A stretch of 64,000 bases of DNA, taken from Rhodobacteraceae bacterium WFHF2C18 (GTDB lineage: Bacteria; Pseudomonadota; Alphaproteobacteria; Rhodobacterales; Rhodobacteraceae). Positions within the stretch are counted from its first letter, which is position 1, and every line of letters starts with the position of its first letter. Positions 16,871-27,579 of the stretch are shown here, in pieces. Position numbers and translations under genes: made by a program. The stretch spans positions 186,001 to 250,000 of the forward strand of contig NHTQ01000002.1 in assembly GCA_002166865.1 (NCBI GenBank), given 5' to 3'. The notes below the pieces were generated by a model that saw only the letters and a program-made list of their open reading frames with translations, had not been told where the DNA came from and did not search any database.

Positions 16871-18850
16871 ATGCAAGAGATGTTGCGCGTCCTTCTTGTC
16901 GTTCTGGCGCTGCTGTGTCCCGCCGCCGCGGCGCCGGCGGCGGACGATCCGCCCCGGCTCGCCCCGCGGCCCCTGGCCAGTGCCCTGCACGCGATGCAGG
17001 CCGGCCGCTGGGAGGTCGCCGCGCGGCTGGCCGCCCGCGATGGCCCCGCGGCCGCGGCCCTGGTGGAGTGGCACCGGCTGCGGGCCGGGCGCGGCGCGCC
17101 GGCGGACGTCATGGCCTTTCTCGGCCGGCACGGGGACTGGCCCGGCCTGTCCTACCTGCGCAAGCGCAGCGAGGCCGCGATGGCGCAGGCCGGGCGCGAG
17201 AGGATCCTGCGGTTCTACGCGGACTACCTTCCCCAGACCGGCACGGGCGCGCTCAGCCAGGCGCGGGCGCTCTTGGCCGACGGCCGGCAGGGCGAGGCCG
17301 AGGCGGCGCTGGTCCTGGCCTGGCGCACGCTGGACCTGAGCAAGCCCGAGCACGACGCCTTCCTCCAGGAGCACGGTGATCTTCTGGCCCCGCACCACCG
17401 GGCCCGGCTGGAGATGGCCCTGTGGCGCGGTCTGCGCGACGTGGAGTACATGCTGCCCCTGGTGGATGACGCGGCCCGGCGGCGGGCCGAGGCGCACAGC
17501 CGCATCGAGAACGCCCGCGATAAGGTGGCCCCGATCCTCGAAGAACTGTCCGCGGCCGACCGGCAGGCACCCCTGGTGGCCCATGCCACCTTCAACGCGC
17601 ACCTGCGGGCCAACCGCACGCAAGAGGCCATCGACGTCATCCTGCGCCAGAGCCGGATCGAGGGCGGCCTGGGCGTGCCCGCCCGCTGGGCCGGGTGGCG
17701 CCGCGCCCTGGCGCGCGCGCGGATGCGTGACGGCGACCCGGAAACCGCCTATGCCCTCGCCGCGGTGCACCAGCTTGTCGCGGGCGCGGCCTATGCGGAT
17801 CTGGAATGGCTGTCGGGGTATCTGGCGCTGACCCATCTTGACGCGCCACAACAGGCGCTCGATCATTTCCAGCGTTTCAGCGCCGCGGTGGACACGCCGA
17901 TCTCGAAGGGGCGGGCCGGCTACTGGATCGGCCGCACGCAAGAGGCGCTTGGCGACGGGCCGGCGGCGCAGATCGCCTATGGCCGCGCGGCGCACTACCA
18001 GACAGGATTCTACGGGCTGCTGGCGGCTGAGGCTGCGGGCGTGCCGCCCGATCCGGACCTTGCCGGCGACGAGCGCTTTCCCGACTGGCGCGGCGCCGCC
18101 TTCACCGAAAGCGCCGTGCACAAGGCCGCCGTGCTGGCCCTGGCCGCCGGGCGGCGGTCGCTGGCCGAGCGGTTCTTCCTGCACCTGTCGCAGTCCCAGG
18201 ACCGGGAAGGCCTGGGGCAAATGGGCCAGATGCTGGGCGATCTGGGCCAGCCGCACCTGCAGGTCATGCTCGGCAAGGCGGCGGCTCGGCGCGGGATCGT
18301 GCTGCACGGGCCCTATTTCGCGCTGCATCCGATGACCGGGATGGACCTGCCCGTGCCGATGGAACTGGCGCTTTCCATCGCCCGGCGGGAAAGCGAATTC
18401 GATGCCCGCGTCACCAGCGGCGCCGGCGCGCAGGGGCTGATGCAGCTCATGCCCGGGACGGCGGCAGATGTGGCCCGCGCGCTTGATCTGGAGATCACCC
18501 AGGAAGCGGTGCGCGGCGACTGGCGGGTCAACGCGCGGCTCGGCGCGGGCTATCTGGCCCAACTTGCAGACCGCTTCGATGGCAACGTCGTGTTGATGGC
18601 GGTCGGCTACAACGCCGGGCCGGGACGCCTGCGCGGCTGGATCGACCGCTTCGGCGATCCGCGCGGGGGCGACCGGGACGTGGTGGACTGGATCGAGCAC
18701 ATCCCCTTCCGCGAAACGCGCAATTACGTCATGCGCGTGGCCGAAAGCCTGCCGGTCTACCGCGCCCGGCTGGGCCGCGATCCTCACCCCGTTCCCTTCT
18801 CCGAGGAACTGATCGGCGCCACCCTGCGGCCGGGCGGGGCGCGCCCGTGA
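16871..18850 (+). CDS. Soluble lytic murein transglycosylase (SLT family 1)
   Basis: The 659-residue product has an N-terminal signal peptide (about residues 1-25), a long alpha-helical superhelical U-shaped region, and a C-terminal transglycosylase domain (about residues 495-640) with the catalytic Glu in Ala-Arg-Arg-Glu-Ser-Glu-Phe, then Gly-Leu-Met-Gln-Leu-Met-Pro and Gly-Tyr-Asn-Ala-Gly-Pro. These cleave peptidoglycan strands to 1,6-anhydro-muropeptides in the periplasm. The start could be ATG 16871 or ATG 16880; both leave a good signal peptide. It is divergent from dapA, whose pathway supplies diaminopimelate for the same wall. Confidence 0.93.
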   Translation: MQEMLRVLLVVLALLCPAAAAPAADDPPRLAPRPLASALHAMQAGRWEVAARLAARDGPAAAALVEWHRLRAGRGAPADVMAFLGRHGDWPGLSYLRKRSEAAMAQAGRERILRFYADYLPQTGTGALSQARALLADGRQGEAEAALVLAWRTLDLSKPEHDAFLQEHGDLLAPHHRARLEMALWRGLRDVEYMLPLVDDAARRRAEAHSRIENARDKVAPILEELSAADRQAPLVAHATFNAHLRANRTQEAIDVILRQSRIEGGLGVPARWAGWRRALARARMRDGDPETAYALAAVHQLVAGAAYADLEWLSGYLALTHLDAPQQALDHFQRFSAAVDTPISKGRAGYWIGRTQEALGDGPAAQIAYGRAAHYQTGFYGLLAAEAAGVPPDPDLAGDERFPDWRGAAFTESAVHKAAVLALAAGRRSLAERFFLHLSQSQDREGLGQMGQMLGDLGQPHLQVMLGKAAARRGIVLHGPYFALHPMTGMDLPVPMELALSIARRESEFDARVTSGAGAQGLMQLMPGTAADVARALDLEITQEAVRGDWRVNARLGAGYLAQLADRFDGNVVLMAVGYNAGPGRLRGWIDRFGDPRGGDRDVVDWIEHIPFRETRNYVMRVAESLPVYRARLGRDPHPVPFSEELIGATLRPGGARP

Positions 18851-18865
18851 GCGCGACCCCCAGTA

Positions 18866-19732
18866 TCAGCCCGCCTGGCGTTGCCGCCACAGGGTGAAAA
18901 GCCCCGCCCCCACGATCAACGCCACGCCGAGCGCGACGTTGAGCTGGATCCGCTCGTCGAAGACCAGCAGGCCGATGGTGCTGGCGAAGACCAGTTGCAG
19001 GTAGGCGAAGGGCTGCACCGAACTGGCCTCGGCCACCTCGTAGCACTTGATGAGCGTGAAATGACCCAGCGCCCCGGTCACGCACAACGCCGCCATCCAG
19101 CCCCAGTCAGGGGCCGTCATCGGTTCCCAGAACCAGGCGCCCACCACCGTCATGGCGACGGCACCCACCGTGCCGGTCCAGAAGAAACTGGTCGCCGCAT
19201 CGTCCAGCCGCGCCACGTAGCGCGTCAGGAGGCCGTAAAGCGCGAACATCAGCGCCGCCATCAGCGGCACCACCGCCGCAGGGTCGAACACGCCGAAACC
19301 GGGCTCCAGGATCACGATGACGCCCACGAACCCCACCGCGATGGCCGTCCAGCGCCGCCAGCCCACGAATTCGCCAAGCACCGGGCCCGAAAGCGCCGCG
19401 ATCAGCAGGGGATAGCAGGCGAAGACCGCGTGCGCCTCGACCAGTCCCAGCAGGGTGAACCCCAGGATCATCACGCAGATCTCGGCCACCAGCAGCACCG
19501 CGCGGAACCCCTGCACCCAGGGCTGACGCGTCCGCGCGGCCTGCCGCAGGCCGCCGGCCCGGCGGGTCGCCACGGTGATGACGAAGGCGGCGAAGAACCA
19601 GTAACGGATCATCACGACCATCAGAACGTTGTATTCGCCCGCCAGATGGCGCGAGATGCCGTCCTGCACGGCAAAGACGAAGGTCGTCACGACCATCATC
19701 AGGATACCGAGGCGGGTGTTCTGCTCGGTCAT
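18866..19732 (-). CDS. DMT superfamily (EamA) transporter
   Basis: This 288-residue inner-membrane protein has ten hydrophobic helices arranged as two EamA repeats, the usual fold of drug/metabolite exporters. Substrate cannot be read from the sequence. The start at 19732 overlaps the stop of mnmD in an ATGA arrangement, so translation is probably coupled. The longer open frame that runs back into mnmD was rejected because it begins inside that gene. Confidence 0.9.
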   Translation of the reverse strand: MTEQNTRLGILMMVVTTFVFAVQDGISRHLAGEYNVLMVVMIRYWFFAAFVITVATRRAGGLRQAARTRQPWVQGFRAVLLVAEICVMILGFTLLGLVEAHAVFACYPLLIAALSGPVLGEFVGWRRWTAIAVGFVGVIVILEPGFGVFDPAAVVPLMAALMFALYGLLTRYVARLDDAATSFFWTGTVGAVAMTVVGAWFWEPMTAPDWGWMAALCVTGALGHFTLIKCYEVAEASSVQPFAYLQLVFASTIGLLVFDERIQLNVALGVALIVGAGLFTLWRQRQAG

Positions 19733-20406
19733 ACGCCCACCTTCACGGCGCGCGTCATGTGCCGTTTGCGGCCGAAGCCGGGCGCACGCATCACCTCGAA
19801 CCCCGCCGCGGCCAGGCCCCGGCGCACGAACCCTGCCGCCGTGTAGGTGGCCGCCGTCCCGCCCGGCGCGGTATGCGCGCCGACCTGGGCCAGCAGCCCG
19901 GGCTCCCACAACGCGGGGTTCTTGGCGGGCGCGAACCCGTCGAGGTACCAGGCGTCGGCCTGCCCCGGCCAATCTGGCAGGGTGCTGCGCGCATCGCCCA
20001 CGACCAGCCGGAAATGCAGGTCGTCCAGCAGGACGTCATGCGCCCCCGCGCCCCAGCACGGGGCCAGCTCCCCGGCGATTGCGGCCAGCTCCGGAAAGGC
20101 CGCCTGGGCGCGCACCATGTCCGCCGCCGCCAGCGGGAAGGCCTCGAAACTGGTGTAGTGCAGCACGCCGCGCATCCCGCACCGGCGCCAGGCGTCCAGC
20201 GTGGCCAACAGGTTCAGCCCGCTGCCGAAGCCGAGTTCGGCCACGTGAAAGCCCTCCGCGAATCGCGCGGGCAGGTCATTGCCGGCCAGAAAGACATGCC
20301 GCGTCTCGGCCAAGCCGTTTTCGAGGCTGTAATAGGGATCGTCGAACCGGGTCGAGACGGGCACGCCGCCCGCCCGCCATTCAAGATCCGCCCGCTGGTC
20401 CTGCAT
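19729..20406 (-). CDS. mnmD: tRNA (5-methylaminomethyl-2-thiouridine) methyltransferase, MnmD-like
   Basis: This 225-residue SAM-dependent methyltransferase corresponds to the N-terminal half of E. coli MnmC. It has Phe-Asp-Asp-Pro-Tyr-Tyr-Ser near the N-terminus, the SAM-binding Glu-Leu-Gly-Phe-Gly-Ser-Gly-Leu-Asn motif, and the acidic Tyr-Leu-Asp-Gly-Phe-Ala-Pro-Ala-Lys-Asn-Pro segment. It would methylate nm5(s2)U34 in tRNAs. The oxidoreductase half of MnmC is represented by the divergent gene at 20472, so the bifunctional enzyme appears split into two genes. Confidence 0.88.
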   Translation of the reverse strand: MQDQRADLEWRAGGVPVSTRFDDPYYSLENGLAETRHVFLAGNDLPARFAEGFHVAELGFGSGLNLLATLDAWRRCGMRGVLHYTSFEAFPLAAADMVRAQAAFPELAAIAGELAPCWGAGAHDVLLDDLHFRLVVGDARSTLPDWPGQADAWYLDGFAPAKNPALWEPGLLAQVGAHTAPGGTAATYTAAGFVRRGLAAAGFEVMRAPGFGRKRHMTRAVKVGV

Positions 20407-20471
20407 CGCGCTTTCCTGATAGGAGATTGCCTGAGTGCAAGCGACCATGACGGGGAGGCGGGGAATTGGCA

Positions 20472-21503
20472 ATGGCCCAGGTGACGGTGATGGGGGCAGG
20501 TATCTTCGGGCTGTCGGTGGCCTGGCACTGCCTGTCGCGCGGGGCGCGCGTGCGGGTGATCGATCCGGGCGGCCCCGGTGCCGGCGCATCCGGCGGGGTG
20601 GTGGGCGCGCTGGCGCCGCACGTGCCGGAAAACTGGAACGAGAAGAAGGCGTTCCAGTTCGACAGCCTCGTGATGGCGCAGGCGTTCTGGGCCGATGTCG
20701 CCGCGACCTCGGGCATCGCGACGGGCTACGCCCGCCACGGGCGCTTGCAACCGGTGGCCGACGCCGACGCGCTTGCGCTGGCGCGCCGGCGGGCGGAGAA
20801 CGCGGCGACCCTCTGGCAGGGCAAGGCGGTGTGGGAGCTGGTGCGCGCCGAGGACGTCGAATGGGCCCCCGTTTCGCCCACGGGCTGGCTTGTGCACGAC
20901 ACGCTCAGCGCGCGGCTGCACCCGCGCCGCGCCTGCACCGCATTGGCCGCCGCGATCCGGGCCAAGGGCGGCGAGATCCTGACCGACGGCACGCCCCGGG
21001 GCATCACGATCTGGGCCACCGGGGTCGCGGGGCTTGAAGAGCTCAACGCACAACACACCCGCAGCGTGGGCATCGGCGTGAAGGGGCAGGGGGCGCTTGT
21101 GCATTTCCACGCCCCCGGGCTGCCGCAGCTTTTCACGGACGGCATCCACATCGTTCCGCACATGGACGACACCATCGCCGTGGGATCGACCACGGAACGG
21201 GAGTACGACGATCCCCGCGCCACGGACGAAAGGCTCGACGCGGTGATCGAGCGCGCCATGCAGGCGGTGCCCGTCCTGCACGGGGCGCGGGTGGTCGAAC
21301 GCTGGGCCGGGCTGCGCCCGCGCGCCCGCTCCCGAGCGCCGATGCTGGGGCCGCACCCGCTGCGACCGGGGGAGTACATCGCCAACGGTGGTTTCAAGAT
21401 CGGGTTCGGCATGGCCCCCAAGGTGGGGCAAGTGATGGCGGATCTGGTCCTTGAGGGCGTGGACGCGATCCCGGCCGGTTTCCGGCCCGAAGCCTCGCTC
21501 TGA
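20472..21503 (+). CDS. FAD-dependent oxidoreductase, MnmC C-terminal-like
   Basis: This 343-residue DAO-family flavoprotein has an N-terminal dinucleotide motif Gly-Ala-Gly-Ile-Phe-Gly-Leu-Ser (residues 8-15), an Ala-Ser-Gly-Gly segment near residue 38 and a C-terminal Asn-Gly-Gly-Phe-Lys-Ile-Gly-Phe-Gly that closes the FAD site. In MnmC the corresponding domain removes the carboxymethyl group from cmnm5U in tRNA, and its divergent position 65 bp from mnmD supports that role. Members of this family also oxidise free amino acids, so the assignment is probable rather than certain. Confidence 0.8.
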   Translation: MAQVTVMGAGIFGLSVAWHCLSRGARVRVIDPGGPGAGASGGVVGALAPHVPENWNEKKAFQFDSLVMAQAFWADVAATSGIATGYARHGRLQPVADADALALARRRAENAATLWQGKAVWELVRAEDVEWAPVSPTGWLVHDTLSARLHPRRACTALAAAIRAKGGEILTDGTPRGITIWATGVAGLEELNAQHTRSVGIGVKGQGALVHFHAPGLPQLFTDGIHIVPHMDDTIAVGSTTEREYDDPRATDERLDAVIERAMQAVPVLHGARVVERWAGLRPRARSRAPMLGPHPLRPGEYIANGGFKIGFGMAPKVGQVMADLVLEGVDAIPAGFRPEASL

Positions 21504-21561
21504 GCCGGCGGCGAGGCGCCGGCCCGCACCGCCGGTCTGTGCAATCCGTAAGGTCCGACGG

Positions 21562-22356
21562 TCATGCGGCCGTGGCCGACATGCACTGGCGCCCGTCCGG
21601 GCCGCGCACCCAGGCGGTGCCGTCATCGCGCCAGCACAGGTCGGCCGTCTCGAAATGCATCAGGGGCGCCGTGGCCCGGAAGGCGAAGCGCCGCAGCCCG
21701 CCCAAGTGCCGCGTGGCCTGCAGCATCAGCAGCTGCGCCAGAAGCGGCCCGTGAACGACAAGCCCGGCGTAGCCCTCGATTTCCCTGGCGTAGTCGATGT
21801 CATAGTGGATGCGGTGGCCGTTGAACGTCAGCGCCGAATAGCGAAAGAGCAGCGTGGTGTCGAAGCGGCGGCGCGCGACCGCGTCCTCATCGGTGGGGGC
21901 TTGGGGCGCGCGCGGCACCGGCGCCTTGGGGTCTGCCGCCTCGCGGTAGACGAGATCCTGCCATTCGGTCACGCAGAGCCGGTTCTGCTGGTGGACTTCG
22001 TGGCGCAGTGTGACAAAGGCCAGCCGCCCGCTGCGCCCCTCCTTGCGGTCCGTTTTTTCCAGGAACGTCAGTTTTTTGGCGCTCGTGCCGGCCCGCAGCG
22101 GCGCGTCGAAGGCCAACCGGCCCCCCGCCCACATCCGGCGTGGCAGGCCCGTGTCCGGGATGACGCCGCCCACTTTCGGGTGCCCGTCGCGGCCCAGCTC
22201 CGCAGGCGGGTGCGGGTCCCAGAAATGCACCTGATGGAAAAACGGCGGCAGCGGATCGCCGGACGCGATCGTCTCCGGGTCTCCCAGTGTCGCCTGCAAG
22301 GCGCGGGCACGGGCGGGATCCATGCTGTCTGTCAGGGTTTGCCCGGGCTGCTCCAT
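21562..22356 (-). CDS. MaoC/HTD2-like hot-dog hydratase
   Basis: This 264-residue protein has two hot-dog halves. The N-terminal half includes Pro-Pro-Phe-Phe-His-Gln-Val and a Pro-Arg-Arg-Met-Trp-Ala-Gly-Gly motif, and the C-terminal MaoC-type half has Phe-Asn-Gly-His-Arg-Ile-His-Tyr-Asp with the catalytic Asp/His pair and a Val-Val-His-Gly-Pro-Leu segment. It resembles mesaconyl-C4-CoA hydratases and the mitochondrial HTD2 family, so it should hydrate or dehydrate a short acyl-CoA. No other acyl-CoA pathway gene is adjacent. Confidence 0.82.
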   Translation of the reverse strand: MEQPGQTLTDSMDPARARALQATLGDPETIASGDPLPPFFHQVHFWDPHPPAELGRDGHPKVGGVIPDTGLPRRMWAGGRLAFDAPLRAGTSAKKLTFLEKTDRKEGRSGRLAFVTLRHEVHQQNRLCVTEWQDLVYREAADPKAPVPRAPQAPTDEDAVARRRFDTTLLFRYSALTFNGHRIHYDIDYAREIEGYAGLVVHGPLLAQLLMLQATRHLGGLRRFAFRATAPLMHFETADLCWRDDGTAWVRGPDGRQCMSATAA

Positions 22357-22626
22357 GAGGCCAGGCTAGGACCTTGCACTAAGGGCGACAATCCCGAAAG
22401 GACTGCCCGGCGCGGGGTCGTGGGGGCTGCCTCCTGGCGAGAGCCCCTTGTCGAAGCCCCGACGGGAAACCGGGCGGTGGCGCCCGTGATGCAGACGGGC
22501 CCCGCTTGCCGTCTTGCAGCCCGCCGCCATGCGGTCGGTTTCTGACCGCCTCCTTGCCGCGGCTGTTCATATCCTGTTCCGAGACCCTAGATGTGACCCC
22601 AGAACAGAACGAAGGCCCTGTCTGCC

Positions 22627-23702
22627 GTGCATCCCACCACGCACTGGAGCTATCAGCCCGACGGCCGGCTGCGCTGCGATATCTGCCCGCGCCACTGCGC
22701 ACTCAAGGACGGCCAGCGTGGCCTGTGCTTCGTGCGCCTGCGCGCGGGCGGGCAGATCGTCCTGGACACCTACGGCCGCTCAACGGCGTTCTGCATCGAC
22801 CCGATAGAGAAGAAGCCGCGCAACCACTTCCGGCCCGGCACGCCGGTGCTGAGCTTCGGAACCGCCAGGTGCAATCCGGCCTGCAAGTTCCGTCAGAACC
22901 ACGAAATCTCGAAAAGCCGCAAGATCGACAGCCTCGCGGATGCCGCCGCGCCGGAAACCATCGCCCGCGTCGCGCGCGCGAAAACGGCTGCGCATCGGTC
23001 GCCTTCACCTACAATGACCCGGTCATCCTCCACGAATACGCGATCGATACCGCCGCCGCCTGCCGACAGGCGGGGATCGCCAGCGTTGCGGTGACCGCCG
23101 GCTACATCTGCGACGCCCCGCGGCGGGAATTCTTCGACGCGATGGATGCCGCCAACATCGATCTCAAGAGCTTCACCGCGCGGTTCTACCGCAAACTGAC
23201 CGGGTCCGACATCGGGCCCGTTCTGGACACGATCCGCTACGCAGTGCGTGAAACCGACTGCTGGGTGGAACTGACAACCCTGCTCATCCCCGGCGAGAAC
23301 GACCAGCCGGCCAAGATCGCGGCGCTCGGCCGCCGGGTGCTCAAAGAATGCGGGCCGGCGGTGCCCCTGCATTTCACGGTCTTCCATCCCGATCACCGGA
23401 TGCCGGACAACAGGCGCACGCCGCTGGCGACCCTGCTCAGGGCGCGCGGGATCGCGAAATCGGTTGGCCTGCAGCACGTCTACATCGGCAATGCCCACGA
23501 TGACGCCGCGCAGTCAAGCTACTGCCACGGCTGCGGATCCCGCGTGATCGGCCGGGACTGGCACGAACTGTCCCGTTGGCGGCTGGACGACGCGGGCGGC
23601 TGTCTGTCCTGCGGCACCCCCTTTCCCGGCGTGATCGAAGGGCCACCCGGAAGCTGGGGGCGGCGCCGGCAGCCGGTGCGCATGCGCGCACCTGGTGGCT
23701 AG
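22627..23702 (+). pseudogene. amrS: Broken AmmeMemoRadiSam-type radical SAM protein gene (amrS)
   Basis: The gene reads in one frame from GTG 22627 (Cys-x2-Cys-Pro-Arg-His-Cys start region, Gln-Arg-Gly-Leu-Cys-Phe-Val-Arg, Asp-Pro-Ile-Glu-Lys-Lys-Pro) to about 22980, and in another frame from there to 23702 (Ser-Val-Ala-Phe-Thr-Tyr-Asn-Asp-Pro-Val, then a C-terminal Cys-His-Gly-Cys/Cys-Leu-Ser-Cys-Gly end). The shift lies in a CGCGCGCGCG run at 22971-22980, where a 2-bp slippage fits. In addition, the radical-SAM cluster motif is damaged: Cys82 and Cys86 remain, but the third cysteine is Arg89 (CGT). Two independent lesions argue against simple sequencing error. The AMMECR1 and Memo partners are not adjacent. 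Confidence 0.85.
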
Positions 23703-24238
23703 GCGACGAGCGCCCTCAGCGCCTCCATCCGTTTGGCGAGCACGTTCCGGTAACGCTCGTTCGTCAGCGCGCCCGCCTCGTCGAATTCGTCGCCGGCCCC
23801 GGCCACGCAGAGCAGCGGCCCCGGCAGAACCATGGGCTGAAGCGGGACCAGACAGCTCAGCAGCATGAACTGGCCCGTTTCGCCCCCCGTGCGGCCGGCG
23901 TTGGCGGACATGACCACCGTCGGCTTGTCCTTGAAGACCGGTCCCTTGACCCGGCTGACCCAGTCCAGAGCGTTCTTCATGACACCCGATATCCCCTTGT
24001 TGTACTCCGGCGACGAGATCACGACGGCGTCGGCGGTGCGGATCTGCTCGGCCAGCACGGAAACCTCGCCGGGGACGCCTTCGGCCTCTTCCTGGTCGGC
24101 GTCATAGAGGGGAAAGCGCAGATCGGCCTCGATCACGCGCGCGGGGCCGAAGGCCGCGGCGGCCTCTTTCAACAGCATGCGGTTGTAGGAGTTCCTGCGC
24201 AGGGATCCCGAGATTGTCAGAAGCGTTGGATCGGACAT
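23699..24238 (-). CDS. NADPH-dependent FMN reductase family protein
   Basis: This 179-residue flavodoxin-like protein has the phosphate-binding Ser-Gly-Ser-Leu-Arg-Arg-Asn-Ser-Tyr-Asn near the N-terminus and the Ser-Pro-Glu-Tyr-Asn-Lys-Gly-Ile-Ser-Gly segment that contacts the flavin ring. Members reduce FMN, quinones, azo dyes or chromate with NAD(P)H. The stop overlaps the end of the amrS pseudogene by four bases in the convergent direction. The start at 24238 lacks the upstream extension seen in the open frame, which is unlike the family. A LysR gene lies upstream on the same strand. Confidence 0.88.
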   Translation of the reverse strand: MSDPTLLTISGSLRRNSYNRMLLKEAAAAFGPARVIEADLRFPLYDADQEEAEGVPGEVSVLAEQIRTADAVVISSPEYNKGISGVMKNALDWVSRVKGPVFKDKPTVVMSANAGRTGGETGQFMLLSCLVPLQPMVLPGPLLCVAGAGDEFDEAGALTNERYRNVLAKRMEALRALVA

Positions 24239-24343
24239 GGGCGTGCCTTTCTTTCCTGATGGATCAGTGATCGCGCGGGAAAGTGGCACAAATGCCGCCG
24301 AAGGCAAGGATGCGGCGGCGCACAGGCGATGTGCAAGGGGGCG

Positions 24344-25249
24344 TCACCAATCGGTGGGGCCCCTGTCGGCGAAAGTGCGGACTAGGAAATCGATGAAGGC
24401 GCGCACCTTGGGCTGGGTGAAGCGGCCCGGCGGATAGACCGCATAGATGCCCTGCACCTCGACGGGAAGGTCGGGAATCACGTCCTCGACCAGCCCCTCC
24501 TTCATCGCGCTGGCGTAGAGGAAACTGGGCAGATAGGCGATGCCGAGCCCGGAGATCGCGGCGTTCAGCAGCGACTGGCCGTCGTTGACCGACAGCCCGC
24601 CGGCGGTGCGCACCTGGCGTTTCTCGCCCGACGGGGCCGTCAGCTTCCACACGCCGCCGCCCGACTGGTTGGAGTAGTGAAGCAGCTTGTGTTCGTTCAG
24701 ATCGTCGATCTTTTCGGGGCGGCCGTGCCTTTCGAGATAGTCCGGGCTCGCGATCATCCGCTTGTTGGTTTCGGTCAGCTTGCGTGCGCGCAGCGTGCTG
24801 TCCTCCAGTTCGCCGATGCGGATCGCCATGTCGAAGCCTTCCGAGATCAGTTCGACGTAGCGGTTGTTCAGCATCATGTTGACGCTGATGTCGGGAAACT
24901 CCTCCAGGAACTCGCCCAGCACCGGGCTGAGGTGGTTGACCCCGAAATCCGTGGCCACCGAGATCCGCAGCAGGCCCGAAGGGGCGGATTGCATGGAACT
25001 GACCAGCGCGTCGGCCTCGCCGGCGTCGTTGAGCACGCGCAGCGCCCGGTCGTAGTAGGCAAGCCCGATCTCGGTGGGGCTGACGCGCCGGGTTGTGCGG
25101 TTGAGCAGGCGCGCCCCGAGCCGCGCCTCCAGCGACGAGACATGCTTGGACACGGCGGACTTGGAAATACCCATCTTGCGGGCCGCGTCGGTGAACCCGC
25201 CCTGGTCCACGACGGTGGCGAAAGCCTCCATTTCGGTCAGGCGATCCAT
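24344..25249 (-). CDS. LysR-family transcriptional regulator
   Basis: This 301-residue regulator has an N-terminal winged helix-turn-helix (about residues 5-60, Gly-Phe-Thr-Asp-Ala-Ala-Arg-Lys-Met-Gly-Ile-Ser-Lys-Ser-Ala-Val-Ser-Lys-His) and a periplasmic-binding-protein-like effector domain (about 90-295). It belongs to the CrgA/AaeR-type subgroup that often controls quinone- or aldehyde-responsive oxidoreductases. The FMN reductase gene follows 105 bp downstream on the same strand and is a plausible target, as is fadH upstream. The start Met-Asp-Arg-Leu-Thr-Glu at 25249 is standard for the subgroup. Confidence 0.9.
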   Translation of the reverse strand: MDRLTEMEAFATVVDQGGFTDAARKMGISKSAVSKHVSSLEARLGARLLNRTTRRVSPTEIGLAYYDRALRVLNDAGEADALVSSMQSAPSGLLRISVATDFGVNHLSPVLGEFLEEFPDISVNMMLNNRYVELISEGFDMAIRIGELEDSTLRARKLTETNKRMIASPDYLERHGRPEKIDDLNEHKLLHYSNQSGGGVWKLTAPSGEKRQVRTAGGLSVNDGQSLLNAAISGLGIAYLPSFLYASAMKEGLVEDVIPDLPVEVQGIYAVYPPGRFTQPKVRAFIDFLVRTFADRGPTDW

Positions 25250-25424
25250 GCTCGAACCTCTGCGTCTTGATCGGTTTCCCTTTTCACGGGAAATTCGGGC
25301 ACAACTGGGGCACGCCCCCGACAATATCTGGGTTTTGTATTGGATCGTTTTTGGCGCGGAAACGACGCCGGACCGCCCGCAGGCGCTTGATTATCAATGC
25401 CGTTGGGCCGCGCCGTCCCCGCGC

Positions 25425-27518
<2,094 letters not shown>

Positions 27519-27579
27519 TTAATGAAGGGGCCGGTCGTTATGCCCGGCGGTCCGATCCTGCCGCGGCCGGCCCGGGCGG

